The translations under genes were made by a program, and so were the position numbers. From NCBI RefSeq assembly GCF_002218025.2, contig NZ_AP018681.1, positions 1,116,001 through 1,180,000 on the forward strand: 64,000 nt of DNA. Reading direction: 5' to 3'. This stretch comes from Vibrio casei (GTDB lineage: Bacteria; Pseudomonadota; Gammaproteobacteria; Enterobacterales; Vibrionaceae). Below, in pieces: positions 24,058 to 33,365 of the stretch (position 1 is its first letter; each line of letters starts with the position of its first letter). Below the pieces are notes generated by a model, which made no database searches, was not told where the DNA came from, and saw only the letters and a program-made list of their open reading frames with translations.

Positions 24058-24333
24058 ATGAATCACAAACCAGACCGAACAGAAGCAATGCAACTCATCA
24101 TTGACGAAGCGAAAAAAACATTCCCACTTTATGAAGAAGAGACTTTTGTTTGTGGCACAGAAGGCAATTGTATTGGTTGTCCGAAGAAGCTGATGGAACT
24201 GGTTGATTCAGAGCTTTGTTATTGGGAGAGTGCGTTAAAACGCGGCGTGACTCCTCAGTTTGATGAAATCCGCCGCTTTGGCAAGTTGTGCAAAAACGTT
24301 AAACGTGGCTTAGTGCGTAATAATATTCTTTGA
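24058..24333 (+). CDS. Hypothetical small Cys-rich protein
   Basis: A 91-aa soluble protein I do not recognise by name. Its Cys pattern CGTEGNCIGCPKKLMELVDSELC (C-x6-C-x2-C, then a fourth Cys 13 residues on) could bind zinc or an iron-sulfur cluster. A basic C-terminal region with one more Cys (LCKNVKRGLVRNNIL) follows. It has a very strong GGAGG ribosome site, so it is surely translated. It ends 3 bp from the convergent MFS gene. Confidence 0.7.
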   Translation: MNHKPDRTEAMQLIIDEAKKTFPLYEEETFVCGTEGNCIGCPKKLMELVDSELCYWESALKRGVTPQFDEIRRFGKLCKNVKRGLVRNNIL

Positions 24334-24336
24334 TCT

Positions 24337-25572
24337 TTATTTCAACTCAGCGGTGGCTACGGTTGCAGTTGGAGTATGCTTCACTTGATTAAATAAACTC
24401 AACCCAGAAAATATGCCTAATAGAGCAAACACCACCCATAGCCAAATCGATGAAAAGCCATTCAAGCCCAGTAGCCAACCCGCCCCCCAATTACCAATAA
24501 AAGCAAAAAAGCCCCCAATACAAGAATACAGACCGTAATAACTGGCAATATTGTTAGACCCAGCATAGCGTGGAATATGCGCGCCGATTAATGGGTACAC
24601 CATCATTGAACCGATACTCAATAAACTGGCACACAAGATAAAAGAAACGGCTGGGTAACCTTCAATGCGCACACTCAATGCAAGGAAAGAGCAACCCATG
24701 ATCGCCATGCCATAACCCATACCTTTTGCGATACCTAAATGCTTTTCAATCCAACGGCTAATCGGTAATTGTAATAACACGCCCAATATCGAAGAGGTTA
24801 AAAATACCAAGGTAGTATAAGAAGGATCGCCAGTTTGAATTTTCACTTCATTGGGAATCGATAAGTACAATTGGTGGAAAAGTATTTGAAATACCGAGGC
24901 TGCCAGCACAAAGCGCATGAATGCCCGATGCTTTAACATCATTAGCCACTCCACCCAAAATGCTTGAGGCGCGGCGTCTTGAACGTGTTGCTGCTCTTTT
25001 GGTAGGTAGTACCATTGCAGAATAAAAAGAATAGAAAACAGAAAAGCAGAGCAATAACCAACAGCACTAAAGCTAATAGTAAACAGCGCTAAGCCAATCA
25101 CTGGGCCAGTTAATTTACCGATTTCTGTGCATAAATTTTGCAGTGCAAACACCCGGTTTCGTTCAGCATGATCGGGATATTCAATCGACAAATAAGCCTG
25201 ACTACTCGGAGTAAATAACGCGCCAGCAAATCCCGTAAGGAAAGCGCCAAACACAATCAAAGAAAAATCATTACTGACTGCTAATAATAAAAATCCAGCA
25301 ATACGAACCAAACAACCAATTAGAATAAGGCGTTTATAGCCAAATTTATCGCCTAGTGTGCCACCAACCAGAAACAGACCTTGCTGGCTTAACACTCGTA
25401 ACCCAATAATTAAGCCGACATACCAACTGCTGTAACCAAGATCTTGTAAGTGCTGCGCCAAATACGGCAACAACATATAAAAACCTAAATTAAAACTAAA
25501 GGCATTAAAAACTAGCACACGGCTAGCCGGCGATAGCAAAGCCCAATCTTTTAAAAACTGTGTCGATTTCAT
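24337..25572 (-). CDS. MFS transporter, MdtH-like
   Basis: A 411-aa, 12-helix major facilitator. Near the start are LGYSSWYVGLIIGLRVLSQQGLFLVGGTLGDKFGYKRLILIG (MFS motif A) and FGAFLTGFAGALFTPSSQAYLS, resembling the MdtH branch of exporters. It lies 21 bp after the leftward iron-type ABC permease/ATPase genes and is probably in their operon. It could therefore export a chelator or move one across the inner membrane; this is inference from context only. The start is the ATG at 25572. Confidence 0.85.
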   Translation of the reverse strand: MKSTQFLKDWALLSPASRVLVFNAFSFNLGFYMLLPYLAQHLQDLGYSSWYVGLIIGLRVLSQQGLFLVGGTLGDKFGYKRLILIGCLVRIAGFLLLAVSNDFSLIVFGAFLTGFAGALFTPSSQAYLSIEYPDHAERNRVFALQNLCTEIGKLTGPVIGLALFTISFSAVGYCSAFLFSILFILQWYYLPKEQQHVQDAAPQAFWVEWLMMLKHRAFMRFVLAASVFQILFHQLYLSIPNEVKIQTGDPSYTTLVFLTSSILGVLLQLPISRWIEKHLGIAKGMGYGMAIMGCSFLALSVRIEGYPAVSFILCASLLSIGSMMVYPLIGAHIPRYAGSNNIASYYGLYSCIGGFFAFIGNWGAGWLLGLNGFSSIWLWVVFALLGIFSGLSLFNQVKHTPTATVATAELK

Positions 25573-25593
25573 CAATTCGCTAGACTCTTAAGT

Positions 25594-26376
25594 TTACGCA
25601 ACACGTTGGACTTTTGAACGTAACGTTCTAACAAAAGGTCGACCGCTATCATCAACAATCACATTAGCGTCCACATCATAAATGTCTTTGATTAACGATG
25701 ACGTCAGCACTTGGGTTGGGTGGCCAACACTGACTAACTCCCCACCTTTTAACACTAACAGGTTATCAGCATATTGAGCCGCTAGATTTAGATCATGTAA
25801 CACCATTACCGTCACGTATTTCTGCTTCACGGTTTCATACGATAAATGCTCAAGCAAGACATGCTGATAGTGTAAATCGAGGGCGCTGACCGGCTCATCG
25901 AGCATCATAATTTCAGGCTTACGCATTAAAGCTTGAGCAAACAAAATCATCTGCCGTTGCCCACCACTAAGGGTGCGAACATCGCGATTGGCTAACTCAG
26001 CAAGACCAATATTATCCAAAATACGAATCGCTTCTTTTAATACTTCTTCACTCAACGATAAACTGAGCGCATCAAGCCGCCCGAGTAACACCACTTCGAT
26101 AACCGTTAAATTGACATCTAAATGGATGTCTTGTGGCATGTAACCAAAGCGATTACGCCACTTGGATAATGCTTGCCCTGAAAGATGGTCGCCGTTAAAG
26201 GAAATGTCACCACTCGTCGGTTTGATATCACCAAATAACGTTTTTAATAAAGAACTTTTACCAGTGCCATTCGGGCCTAAAATCGCCGTCACTTGGCCCG
26301 GTTTTAAATCAAAACTTAAACCATTGGCTAAGGTTAAGTCACCAATAGATGTCGTTAAAGACTGTACCGAAAGCAT
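25594..26376 (-). CDS. Iron/siderophore-type ABC importer, ATP-binding protein
   Basis: A 260-aa ATPase of the FepC/BtuD class. Walker A is GPNGTGKSSLLKTL (34-47), the signature is TLSGGQRQMILFAQALMRKP, and Walker B is IMMLDEPVSALD, followed by a switch His (VMVLHDLNLAAQYADN). It would energise uptake through the FecCD-type permease encoded just upstream; the start codons lie 2 bp after that gene's stop. GAGG precedes the ATG. The divergent binding protein at 27637 completes the importer. Confidence 0.92.
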   Translation of the reverse strand: MLSVQSLTTSIGDLTLANGLSFDLKPGQVTAILGPNGTGKSSLLKTLFGDIKPTSGDISFNGDHLSGQALSKWRNRFGYMPQDIHLDVNLTVIEVVLLGRLDALSLSLSEEVLKEAIRILDNIGLAELANRDVRTLSGGQRQMILFAQALMRKPEIMMLDEPVSALDLHYQHVLLEHLSYETVKQKYVTVMVLHDLNLAAQYADNLLVLKGGELVSVGHPTQVLTSSLIKDIYDVDANVIVDDSGRPFVRTLRSKVQRVA

Positions 26377-26378
26377 GC

Positions 26379-27431
26379 TTAACCTCTTTTGAAAATAATC
26401 AGCCAGAAGAAAAAAGGAACCCCAATAATGGCGGTCACAATCCCGATCGGGAAAAGCGCTCCGGGAACGATAATTTTGGATAATACTGATGCGGTTGATA
26501 ACAAAAACGCACCGATTAAGAAAGATAATGGCAGGAAGAAACGTTGATCTTCACCTACTAATATTTTGGCAATGTTAGGCGCCACAATGCCGATAAAGCC
26601 AATAATACCAACGAAGCTGGTTACGGTGGCGGTCATCAATGCGACAATGAATAATATCTTCAACCTCAACCTAGCGACATTCACGCCAACACTTTTCGCG
26701 CGTTCTTCTCCGAGTCTTAATGACGTTAGCTTCCAAGCATCTTGTAGTAGGAAGTAGGTTCCGCCAATCACAACCGCCGTTACAATCGCTAAATTAGACC
26801 AGGTTGATTTAGATAAACTACCAAACAGCCAGAATAAGATTTGCTGACTTAACTCAGGCGAAGAGATGAACTGCACAAGGGACAGTAAAGATTGGAACAA
26901 AAACAACAGAGCGATACCGGCTAAGATCAACTGACCAGAGCTAATATGCCTCATTGACGCTAATGCAAATAAGAAACAGGCCGACAGCATACAACACACA
27001 AATGCACCAATTGGCACGGCGTAATCACTGTTTAAACCGAGTGAACCAATATAAAGCATTAACGCGGCGCCAAACCCTGCAGCCGCCGCCATGCCTAGCG
27101 TATAAGGGCTTGCCATTGAATTATTCAATAAGGTTTGCATTTCAGCACCACCGACACCTAGCGCGCCACCAACTACGATGGCCATTAAAGCAATCGGCAA
27201 GCGAAGGTTAGTCACAATAATTTGTGTGGACGGTTCGACTTGGAAAGGTAACCCGATAAATTCAAGTAGTGCATACAACACTTTCGACACATTAAGCATC
27301 GATGGACCGGTCATAATATCAAAGATAAATGAACCTAATAATATCGCCACAAACAACAAAATCGTGGTCACTCGGCGACGCTCGCTTTTTCTTTGTTGTG
27401 CAACAGCTTGTAATAACAAATCGGCTTGCAT
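26379..27431 (-). CDS. Iron/siderophore-type ABC importer, FecCD permease
   Basis: A 350-aa permease with about ten helices. Family marks are LRLPIALMAIVVGGALGVGGAEMQTLLNNSMASPYTLGMAAAAGFGAAL near 80-125, LAGIALLFLFQSLLSLVQ, and FVGIIGFIGIVAPNIAKILVGEDQRFFLPLSFLIGA near 275-310. A single permease gene means a homodimer. It is first in the leftward operon (permease, ATPase, MFS). A Fur-like box in the 205-bp divergent gap supports iron control. Confidence 0.92.
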   Translation of the reverse strand: MQADLLLQAVAQQRKSERRRVTTILLFVAILLGSFIFDIMTGPSMLNVSKVLYALLEFIGLPFQVEPSTQIIVTNLRLPIALMAIVVGGALGVGGAEMQTLLNNSMASPYTLGMAAAAGFGAALMLYIGSLGLNSDYAVPIGAFVCCMLSACFLFALASMRHISSGQLILAGIALLFLFQSLLSLVQFISSPELSQQILFWLFGSLSKSTWSNLAIVTAVVIGGTYFLLQDAWKLTSLRLGEERAKSVGVNVARLRLKILFIVALMTATVTSFVGIIGFIGIVAPNIAKILVGEDQRFFLPLSFLIGAFLLSTASVLSKIIVPGALFPIGIVTAIIGVPFFFWLIIFKRG

Positions 27432-27537
27432 CTATTTTTTACCTTACCTAAATACCTTCATAACGTATGTGCAATTAAGCGATTATCACTTGATGAATAT
27501 CGATAAAAACGACTAAGCTACACACAAAGACGAATAG

Positions 27538-27556
27538 TATTGATAATTAATATCAA
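27538..27556. promoter_or_regulatory. Fur-like box between permease and binding-protein genes
   Basis: TATTGATAATTAATATCAA contains the dyad TTGATA-N5-TATCAA and the GATAAT core of Fur sites. It lies in the shared promoter region of the divergent iron-type importer genes, about 80 bp upstream of the binding-protein ATG. Confidence 0.5.
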
Positions 27557-27636
27557 CATCAATTAGTATTGTATCAAATTGTGAAAACCATTTCGCTCTA
27601 AATAGACCTATCTATTACAAGGAATTATAAAAAGTC

Positions 27637-28719
27637 ATGTTGAAATATATTCTTATTGCACTCGCCACGATCAGTGTGACGGCACAAGCTGCCATCACCA
27701 CCGTGACCGATGTATTGGATCGCAAAGTCACGTTTGATGCCCCCGCCAAAAGAGTGATAGTCGGTTTCTATCCAGAGGATTACATGGCAATTGGCACAGT
27801 GAAAGCCTATGACCACGTAGTTGGTATGTCGAAATACATTTGGCAAGCAAGGGCTGCCAGTTGGGAAGAGTATGTAAAAGCAGTGCCTTCTTTAAACAAG
27901 ATTCCTGAAATTGGCCGAGTAGACACCAACACCTTTTCCGTTGAAAAAGTGATCAGCTTAAATCCAGATTTATTGATGCTTGCCGATTGGCAATACAAAG
28001 CACTAGAAAGCGAAGTTAAGCGAATCGAAGCAGCGGGCATTCCCGTTGTAGTGGTCGATTACAATGCGCAAACTGTCGAACGTCATGTGCAAAGTACCTT
28101 ACTGATTGGTGAAATTACAGGTCAAAACGAACGTGCGAAAACCATTGCTCAGGAATATAAAAAGACCGTTGATACTATCGAAAGCCGCTTAAAACAAGCG
28201 AATTTACCAAAACCTACGGTTTACACTGAATATGGCGCGTCAGGCATCAATGAAATTGGTTATACCTTTGGTAAAAACATGTGGGGTGCCATCTCAACCA
28301 TGGCCGGGGGCGATAACATTTCCGCGCCTTATGTTGAATGGTGGGGTAAACTCAACCCAGAACAAATCTTAGTCAGCAACCCAGATATTATTGTCATGAC
28401 TGGCTATGAAACAGGCAGCACTGATACTGCAATGATTATGGGGGAAGGTGTGAGCGAAGACCTCGCGAAAAAGCGTCTGCAAGGATTCAAACAGCGTAAC
28501 GGTTGGTCGACACTTACTGCGGTACAAAATAACCGCATGTATGCTGCCTATCACGGCGCTTGTCGAACCATTATCGATGCGGCAATGATTGAGTTTTACG
28601 CCAAAGCGATGTACCCAGATTTGTTTAAAGACTTAAACCCAAAACAGTCTTATCAAGCATTTTATAAAAAATACCTTCCGATTACCCCTCAAGGGACTTT
28701 CATGACGCAGCTTAAATAA
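27637..28719 (+). CDS. Periplasmic substrate-binding protein of iron-type ABC importer
   Basis: A 360-aa protein with a signal peptide (MLKYILIALATISVTAQA). A class III binding fold follows: VTDVLDRKVTFDAPAKRVIVGFYPEDYMAIG, then EVKRIEAAGIPVVVVDYNAQTVERHV and ILVSNPDIIVMTGYETG. Family members bind iron chelates, heme or cobalamin. The conserved Trp/Tyr/Arg-rich stretch (MSKYIWQARAASWEEYVKAVPSL) suggests an anionic iron complex, but the ligand is not determined. It is divergent from the permease-ATPase-MFS operon and ends in a strong terminator. Confidence 0.9.
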   Translation: MLKYILIALATISVTAQAAITTVTDVLDRKVTFDAPAKRVIVGFYPEDYMAIGTVKAYDHVVGMSKYIWQARAASWEEYVKAVPSLNKIPEIGRVDTNTFSVEKVISLNPDLLMLADWQYKALESEVKRIEAAGIPVVVVDYNAQTVERHVQSTLLIGEITGQNERAKTIAQEYKKTVDTIESRLKQANLPKPTVYTEYGASGINEIGYTFGKNMWGAISTMAGGDNISAPYVEWWGKLNPEQILVSNPDIIVMTGYETGSTDTAMIMGEGVSEDLAKKRLQGFKQRNGWSTLTAVQNNRMYAAYHGACRTIIDAAMIEFYAKAMYPDLFKDLNPKQSYQAFYKKYLPITPQGTFMTQLK

Positions 28720-28742
28720 TACACTGAAGCATTAGGAATAAA

Positions 28743-28777
28743 AAAGCCTCACGGGAATATTCATCACGTGAGGCTTT
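28743..28777 (+). terminator. Terminator after the binding-protein gene
   Basis: AAAGCCTCACG (28743-28753) and CGTGAGGCTTT (28767-28777) form an 11-bp stem with A and T tracts on either side. Confidence 0.85.
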
Positions 28778-28895
28778 ATTGATTCTAAACACCATTTGTC
28801 ACTAATACATTGTTACTAATAGGCTTTATCACTAACAGAATTAGTCTCTAAGAAGCGGCGTTTATCCTTAAGAAGCAATGTTTATCTCTAATCTG

Positions 28896-29324
28896 CTAGG
28901 CGACAGACAGCTCAATCGCAATATTACCACGCGTTGCATTTGAATATGGGCAAACTTCATGTGCTTTATTTACTAGTGCTTGAGCCGTCGCTTTATCAAG
29001 ATCACCAACATTCACTTCCAGCTTCACAGCAATACCAAATCCACCTTCAATTGGCCCAATAGACACTTCAGAATTAATATGAGTCTCTTTTGGTAATGCC
29101 ACTTTTTCTTGGCCTGCCACTAATTTTAGTGCGCCAATGAAACACGCCGCATAACCTGCCGCAAATAATTGCTCTGGATTCGTACCTTGACCATCATCAC
29201 CACCTAAACCTTTAGGTGTTGAAAGTGCAACATCTAAACGGCCGTCATCTGATTTTGCTGAGCCTTCACGTCCACCTGTTGCCGTTGCTTTAGCGGTATA
29301 AGCAACACTTTGTAGTTCTTTCAT
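28896..29324 (-). CDS. ohr: Organic hydroperoxide resistance protein Ohr
   Basis: A thiol peroxidase that reduces lipid and organic hydroperoxides using lipoylated partners. At 142 aa it has the full Ohr/OsmC layout: AKATATGGREGSAKSDDGRLDVALSTPKGLGG, the peroxidatic Cys 61 in GYAACFIGALK, and the second Cys 125 in HEVCPYSNATRGN. I start at the second of two consecutive ATGs (29324) because AAGGA is then seven nt upstream. It is divergent from ohrR with two palindromes between, the classical peroxide-inducible layout. Confidence 0.96.
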   Translation of the reverse strand: MKELQSVAYTAKATATGGREGSAKSDDGRLDVALSTPKGLGGDDGQGTNPEQLFAAGYAACFIGALKLVAGQEKVALPKETHINSEVSIGPIEGGFGIAVKLEVNVGDLDKATAQALVNKAHEVCPYSNATRGNIAIELSVA

Positions 29325-29368
29325 CATTGATTCCTTATTCGTTTAGAGAGTAGAGTCACAAAAAATAC

Positions 29369-29380
29369 TTTGCATGCAAA
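29369..29380. promoter_or_regulatory. OhrR operator candidate 1
   Basis: TTTGCATGCAAA, a perfect 12-bp palindrome 45 bp upstream of the ohr start. The identical core recurs at 29414-29425. Confidence 0.7.
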
Positions 29381-29411
29381 ATACTAGAACGAACCATCAA
29401 TAATTGCAAAT

Positions 29412-29427
29412 AATTTGCATGCAAATT
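29412..29427. promoter_or_regulatory. OhrR operator candidate 2
   Basis: AATTTGCATGCAAATT, a perfect 16-bp palindrome 33 bp upstream of ohrR, containing the same TTTGCATGCAAA core. A half-site ATTGCAAAT is at 29403-29411. Two copies explain joint repression of both genes. Confidence 0.72.
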
Positions 29428-29459
29428 AAAATAAGATTAATTACTACGAGAGAATAGAC

Positions 29460-29906
29460 ATGAAACATCCACAACTCAAACTCGATAACCAAATCTGTCA
29501 TCGTTTATACATGGCATCTAACGCGCTCACACGAACCTACCGTGAGATGCTGTCTGAACTAGATCTTACTTACCCACAATATGTCGTAATGATGGCCTTG
29601 TGGGAACAAGACAACATTAGCATTACCAAACTATTAGAAAAAACGGCTATCGATGGCAGCGCCATGACTCAGATACTCAAAAAAATGAGTGATAAAGGCC
29701 TATTGAATATTATTAAAGATGGGAAAGACAACCGTAAACGGCTGGTTACACTACAAGACGATGGCAAAAAAATACAAAACAAAGCAGCATCAATCCCTCA
29801 GTCGATTCGTTGTCAATTCCCAAGCTTAAGTCATGAAGATTCAGAGAAATTGATCCACTTACTCGATAAAGTTATTCACGATGCCGAGTCGGTTAAGAGG
29901 CCTTAA
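29460..29906 (+). CDS. ohrR: MarR-family organic peroxide sensor OhrR
   Basis: A 148-aa winged-HTH repressor. The sensing Cys sits at residue 13 in LDNQICHRLYMASN, as in known OhrR proteins, followed by the Tyr-containing TYPQYVVMMALWEQDNISITKLLEKTAIDGSAMTQILKKMSDKGLL DNA-binding part and wing DNRKRLVTLQDDGKK. Oxidation of the Cys by organic peroxide should release it from the palindromes in the ohr-ohrR gap. A second Cys (SIRCQFPS) might make it a two-Cys type. Confidence 0.93.
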   Translation: MKHPQLKLDNQICHRLYMASNALTRTYREMLSELDLTYPQYVVMMALWEQDNISITKLLEKTAIDGSAMTQILKKMSDKGLLNIIKDGKDNRKRLVTLQDDGKKIQNKAASIPQSIRCQFPSLSHEDSEKLIHLLDKVIHDAESVKRP

Positions 29907-29965
29907 ATAAATGAACCTAAATAGATAAAACTGAGTAAATAAACATAAACAAATAAGCTTAGATC

Positions 29966-31507
29966 TCATAAAACCACTTTCTCTTTAGAGACAAAAGCAA
30001 AATTATTTTTCCCCGTTCTCTTCACCCCATACATAGCATGGTCAGCCATTTTAATTAAATCATGTGGATCAATGGCATCCTTAGGATATAAAGCAATTCC
30101 TATACTTGCACTAACATTGACTTCTATTCCATCAATATCAAAAGCTTCTGATACCGCTTTAATCATTCTTTCAGCAATCACAGTAATCGCAACATTGTCT
30201 GAAACATGTTCTAACACCACAATAAACTCATCGCCACCAATACGAGCAACCGTATCGGTATCGCGAACACAAGCACACAGGTTTTTAGTGAGTTGTTTAA
30301 GTAATTTGTCTCCAGTAGCATGCCCGAACGTATCATTTACGGCCTTGAAACCATCAATATCAATAAATAACACCGCAACTTGCCATCCACGCTCTTCGGC
30401 CTCAGCGATGGCACTATTTAATCGCTCCATCATTAATGCTCTTGTTGGTAGCCCAGTTAAACTATCATGGTGAGCTAAGTGATGAATTTTTTGCTTTGCT
30501 TCTTTAATCGACGTGATGTCTTCTTTGACCGCAACGAAATGGCTAATTTTTCCATTAGCTTGTTTCACTGGGGCAATAGATGCCACTTCCCAATAACCTT
30601 CTCCATTCTTTTTAAAATTATGAAACTCACCGCGCCAAGTATTCCCTTCTCTTAGCTGCCTCCACATTTCTTCATACACATCAGGCGATAATTTATTTGA
30701 ACGGAAAATACTTGGATTCTTTCCTATTAATTCATCTTTTAAATACCCTGACGTATGTAATGCCGCCGGGTTAATATATTCAATATTGCCACTATTATCG
30801 GTGATCACAATAGAAGAAGCGGATTGCTCTACCGCTAATGATACAGTTCGTAATCTTAACTCTAAAATTGAATACATTTGTAAAATAAGCGTAATTGCCA
30901 TTCCACCTACAAAGAAAATGCCACTTAAATACAATAAGGTAGTCGAAAAACTATCTTCAATAACCGACTGTTCTGATGGGAATAAAAATGCCATTAAACC
31001 ACGCATAAAATTCAGAAAAGCAAATAAACCAAAAACAATGGCAACCGCATGCCCTGCCGAACGTTGAGCCTTATTTCGATCCGTTAATAATGTCACAACA
31101 ATCGCCATGCACACAAAAACAATAACAGCGGAAAATACCAAAATTCGAACGCTTTGATTATTGTCTATGTAATAAAAATAATAAAAAAGACAAGCCGCAA
31201 TGGGCAAAGATCCATAATCAAAAAATAATAAAGGGGGTCGTTCTGTAAAAATTCGAATACCACGTAAAATAAGCTGAAAGCCAAACACATAGCATAAATT
31301 AGCTAGGATGAGAGAAGTAAGATCAGGCACAACATCACGCAGTGATACTAAAAATGTAGCCATTGCTAAAATCACCATGCCCGCAGCCCAATAGCCAACA
31401 CCATTGCGTTGTTTTTGAGATCGCCAAAGAAAAGTCAACGTAATAGCTGAACCAATCGCAATCATGCCAATTACAACGAGCAGAGTTCTGTTATCAAGAA
31501 TAAGCAT
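29966..31507 (-). CDS. Membrane PAS-GGDEF diguanylate cyclase
   Basis: A 513-aa c-di-GMP synthase. About seven hydrophobic helices fill residues 1-215. A PAS/PAC sensor lies at about 222-335 (AVEQSASSIVITDNSGNIEYINPAALHTSG; GEGYWEVASIAPVKQANGKISHFVAVKEDIT). The GGDEF domain covers 340-505, with an intact GGDEF at 424-428 and an RxxD inhibitory site (RDTD, 415-418) five residues before it. It should therefore be active and feedback-inhibited. No EAL domain. It stands alone, with a 780-bp AT-rich gap upstream. Confidence 0.94.
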   Translation of the reverse strand: MLILDNRTLLVVIGMIAIGSAITLTFLWRSQKQRNGVGYWAAGMVILAMATFLVSLRDVVPDLTSLILANLCYVFGFQLILRGIRIFTERPPLLFFDYGSLPIAACLFYYFYYIDNNQSVRILVFSAVIVFVCMAIVVTLLTDRNKAQRSAGHAVAIVFGLFAFLNFMRGLMAFLFPSEQSVIEDSFSTTLLYLSGIFFVGGMAITLILQMYSILELRLRTVSLAVEQSASSIVITDNSGNIEYINPAALHTSGYLKDELIGKNPSIFRSNKLSPDVYEEMWRQLREGNTWRGEFHNFKKNGEGYWEVASIAPVKQANGKISHFVAVKEDITSIKEAKQKIHHLAHHDSLTGLPTRALMMERLNSAIAEAEERGWQVAVLFIDIDGFKAVNDTFGHATGDKLLKQLTKNLCACVRDTDTVARIGGDEFIVVLEHVSDNVAITVIAERMIKAVSEAFDIDGIEVNVSASIGIALYPKDAIDPHDLIKMADHAMYGVKRTGKNNFAFVSKEKVVL

Positions 31508-32215
31508 TATGGTACCACGTGAATAATATTTTCAATCTAAGAGGGTATCCCAAACGCACCGTCACACATAACCTTCGGGAATGTATATGATAAATACATT
31601 CAGGTTAAAAATCACTCTATATCTATATTTACTCTGGTTAAGTTTTAATTATAAAGATAACTAACATGATAATAATGCAATATTAGATAAGAGAATCATA
31701 AGTAAGTTCGACCATTTGGGGTTATTTTAAAAAAATGGACTTATTTATACACATAAAGCCACTTAATAAACAAAATAATCCAGCGTAAATATCAACAACC
31801 TAGAACACATTATTCACAATACTCCCTCTTCATCGTCAAAAATAACAATGACTTAATGCCTACCATTAAACAATAATAATGAAGATGTATTTTTTATTAA
31901 AATCCAAAAATAGAAATATTGCTAATGCATCAAAAATAACAAAACCCTTTTTTATATGATATCGCTGCATCGATCCCCACTTGATTTTTATCTATAGTGT
32001 TCTAAGTTTTATTGAGCAACAAACTCACTAATAAAGACACAAAAAAATACAATAAACCAATAAATCAATAACTTAAAAAAATTAACAATAATATAGAAAA
32101 CTCAAAAAAGCATAGAGAACGTAACAATTTTCATATTTAAAGATGAAATAGACGACAAATTTAATGTTAATTTTTGCTATCAAGATCAACCTATGACGAT
32201 AAACCCAAATAAAAA
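31508..32215. other. AT-rich non-coding gap
   Basis: No credible gene on either strand. It holds one perfect hairpin, GAATGTAT/ATACATTC at 31579-31601 (extending to AACCT/AGGTT, 31570-31606), on the promoter side of the GGDEF gene. Long A and T tracts across 31700-32160 would suit a nucleoid protein such as H-NS. Otherwise nothing is seen. Confidence 0.6.
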
Positions 32216-32231
32216 TGTGACAAATATCACG
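32216..32231 (+). promoter_or_regulatory. CRP-like site upstream of the TRAP operon
   Basis: TGTGA-CAAATA-TCACG matches the CRP consensus TGTGA-N6-TCACA in 9 of 10 defined bases, 114 bp upstream of the dctP start. A second dyad, GTCAC-N8-GTGAT, begins near 32241. Carbon-source control is likely. Confidence 0.65.
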
Positions 32232-32329
32232 ATGATTAAGGTCACTTATTCTCGTGATGTTTATAGTGAAAATTGTTTATGAAAAGATAATTGATTGATA
32301 AAGATTATATCCCAAGGAAAGGAGAACCA

Positions 32330-33349
32330 ATGTTTACTCGAAATAGCCTAAAGAAACTTGCAACCGTATCTTGTGTCGCGGCCAGTATTGGATTTTCAAG
32401 CTTCGCGAGTGCTGATACTTGGCGTTATGCTCATGAAGAGTATGAAAATGATGTACAGGACGTTTACGCACAACAATTTAAAAAATACATTGAAGATAAT
32501 TCCGATCATAGCTTAAAAGTTTACCGCTTCGGTGAGCTGGGTGAATCTGACGATATTATGGAACAAACACAAAGTGGCATCTTACAGTTTGTAAATCAAT
32601 CGCCCGGTTTTACGGGTTCCTTGATCCCAGAGGCTCAAATTTTCTTTATTCCTTATCTCATGCCTACTGACATCCAAGCTGTGATTAAATTTTTTGGTAG
32701 CAGTAAAGCCATTAACGAAGACTTCCCTAAACTTTATGCCAAGCAAGGCTTAGAGCTATTGAAAATGTACCCAGAAGGCGAAATGGTACTGACAACCGAC
32801 GAACCCGTCACATCACCTGAAGAGCTAAAAGGCAAAAAAATTCGGGTTATGACCAATCCATTGCTTTCATCTACCTATGAAGCATTTGGCGCAACCCCTA
32901 CGCCGCTTCCTTGGGGAGAAGTGTACGGAGCACTCCAAACCAATATGATTCAAGGTCAAGAAAACCCTATCTTTTGGATTGAATCTGGCGGCCTTTATGA
33001 AGTTTCGCCAAACTTGATTTTCACTCACCACGGTTGGTTTACCACCGCTTCTATGGCGAACAAAGAGTTCTATGATGGTTTGTCTGATGAAGATAAAGCA
33101 CTGATCCAAAAAGCCTCTGACTCCGCTTATAAAACAACGATCAAACACATCACAGGCCTAGCCGCTAAATCTCTAAAACAAATTCAAGAGAAGAGCGATA
33201 AAGTCACTGTAACTCGTTTAACCGATGAACAACTGGCTAAGTTTAAAGAAAGAGCGCCTCAAGTAGAGAAAACGTTTATTGAAATGACTGGCGATAGCGG
33301 TAAAGCCTTATTAGACCAATTCAAGGCTGATCTAAAAGCTTCACAATAA
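32330..33349 (+). CDS. TRAP transporter substrate-binding protein (DctP family)
   Basis: A 339-aa periplasmic protein. The signal peptide runs to FASA (residue 28), and the mature part begins DTWRYAHEEYENDVQDVYAQQFKKYIE. The DctP fold shows SGILQFVNQSPGF, LKGKKIRVMTNPLLSSTYEAFGATPTPLPWGEVYGALQTNMIQGQENPIFWIESGGLYEV, with the conserved Arg that binds a carboxylate in IRVM. It captures an organic acid for the DctQM symporter. GGAGAA precedes the ATG at 32330; an upstream TTG would add 13 residues. The particular acid is unknown. Confidence 0.93.
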   Translation: MFTRNSLKKLATVSCVAASIGFSSFASADTWRYAHEEYENDVQDVYAQQFKKYIEDNSDHSLKVYRFGELGESDDIMEQTQSGILQFVNQSPGFTGSLIPEAQIFFIPYLMPTDIQAVIKFFGSSKAINEDFPKLYAKQGLELLKMYPEGEMVLTTDEPVTSPEELKGKKIRVMTNPLLSSTYEAFGATPTPLPWGEVYGALQTNMIQGQENPIFWIESGGLYEVSPNLIFTHHGWFTTASMANKEFYDGLSDEDKALIQKASDSAYKTTIKHITGLAAKSLKQIQEKSDKVTVTRLTDEQLAKFKERAPQVEKTFIEMTGDSGKALLDQFKADLKASQ

Positions 33350-33365
33350 TCATCAATGTAGGATT

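Noticed and set aside
26162..27516. Rightward open frames inside the leftward ABC permease/ATPase genes
   Set aside because: Shadows of strongly conserved coding sequence on the other strand.
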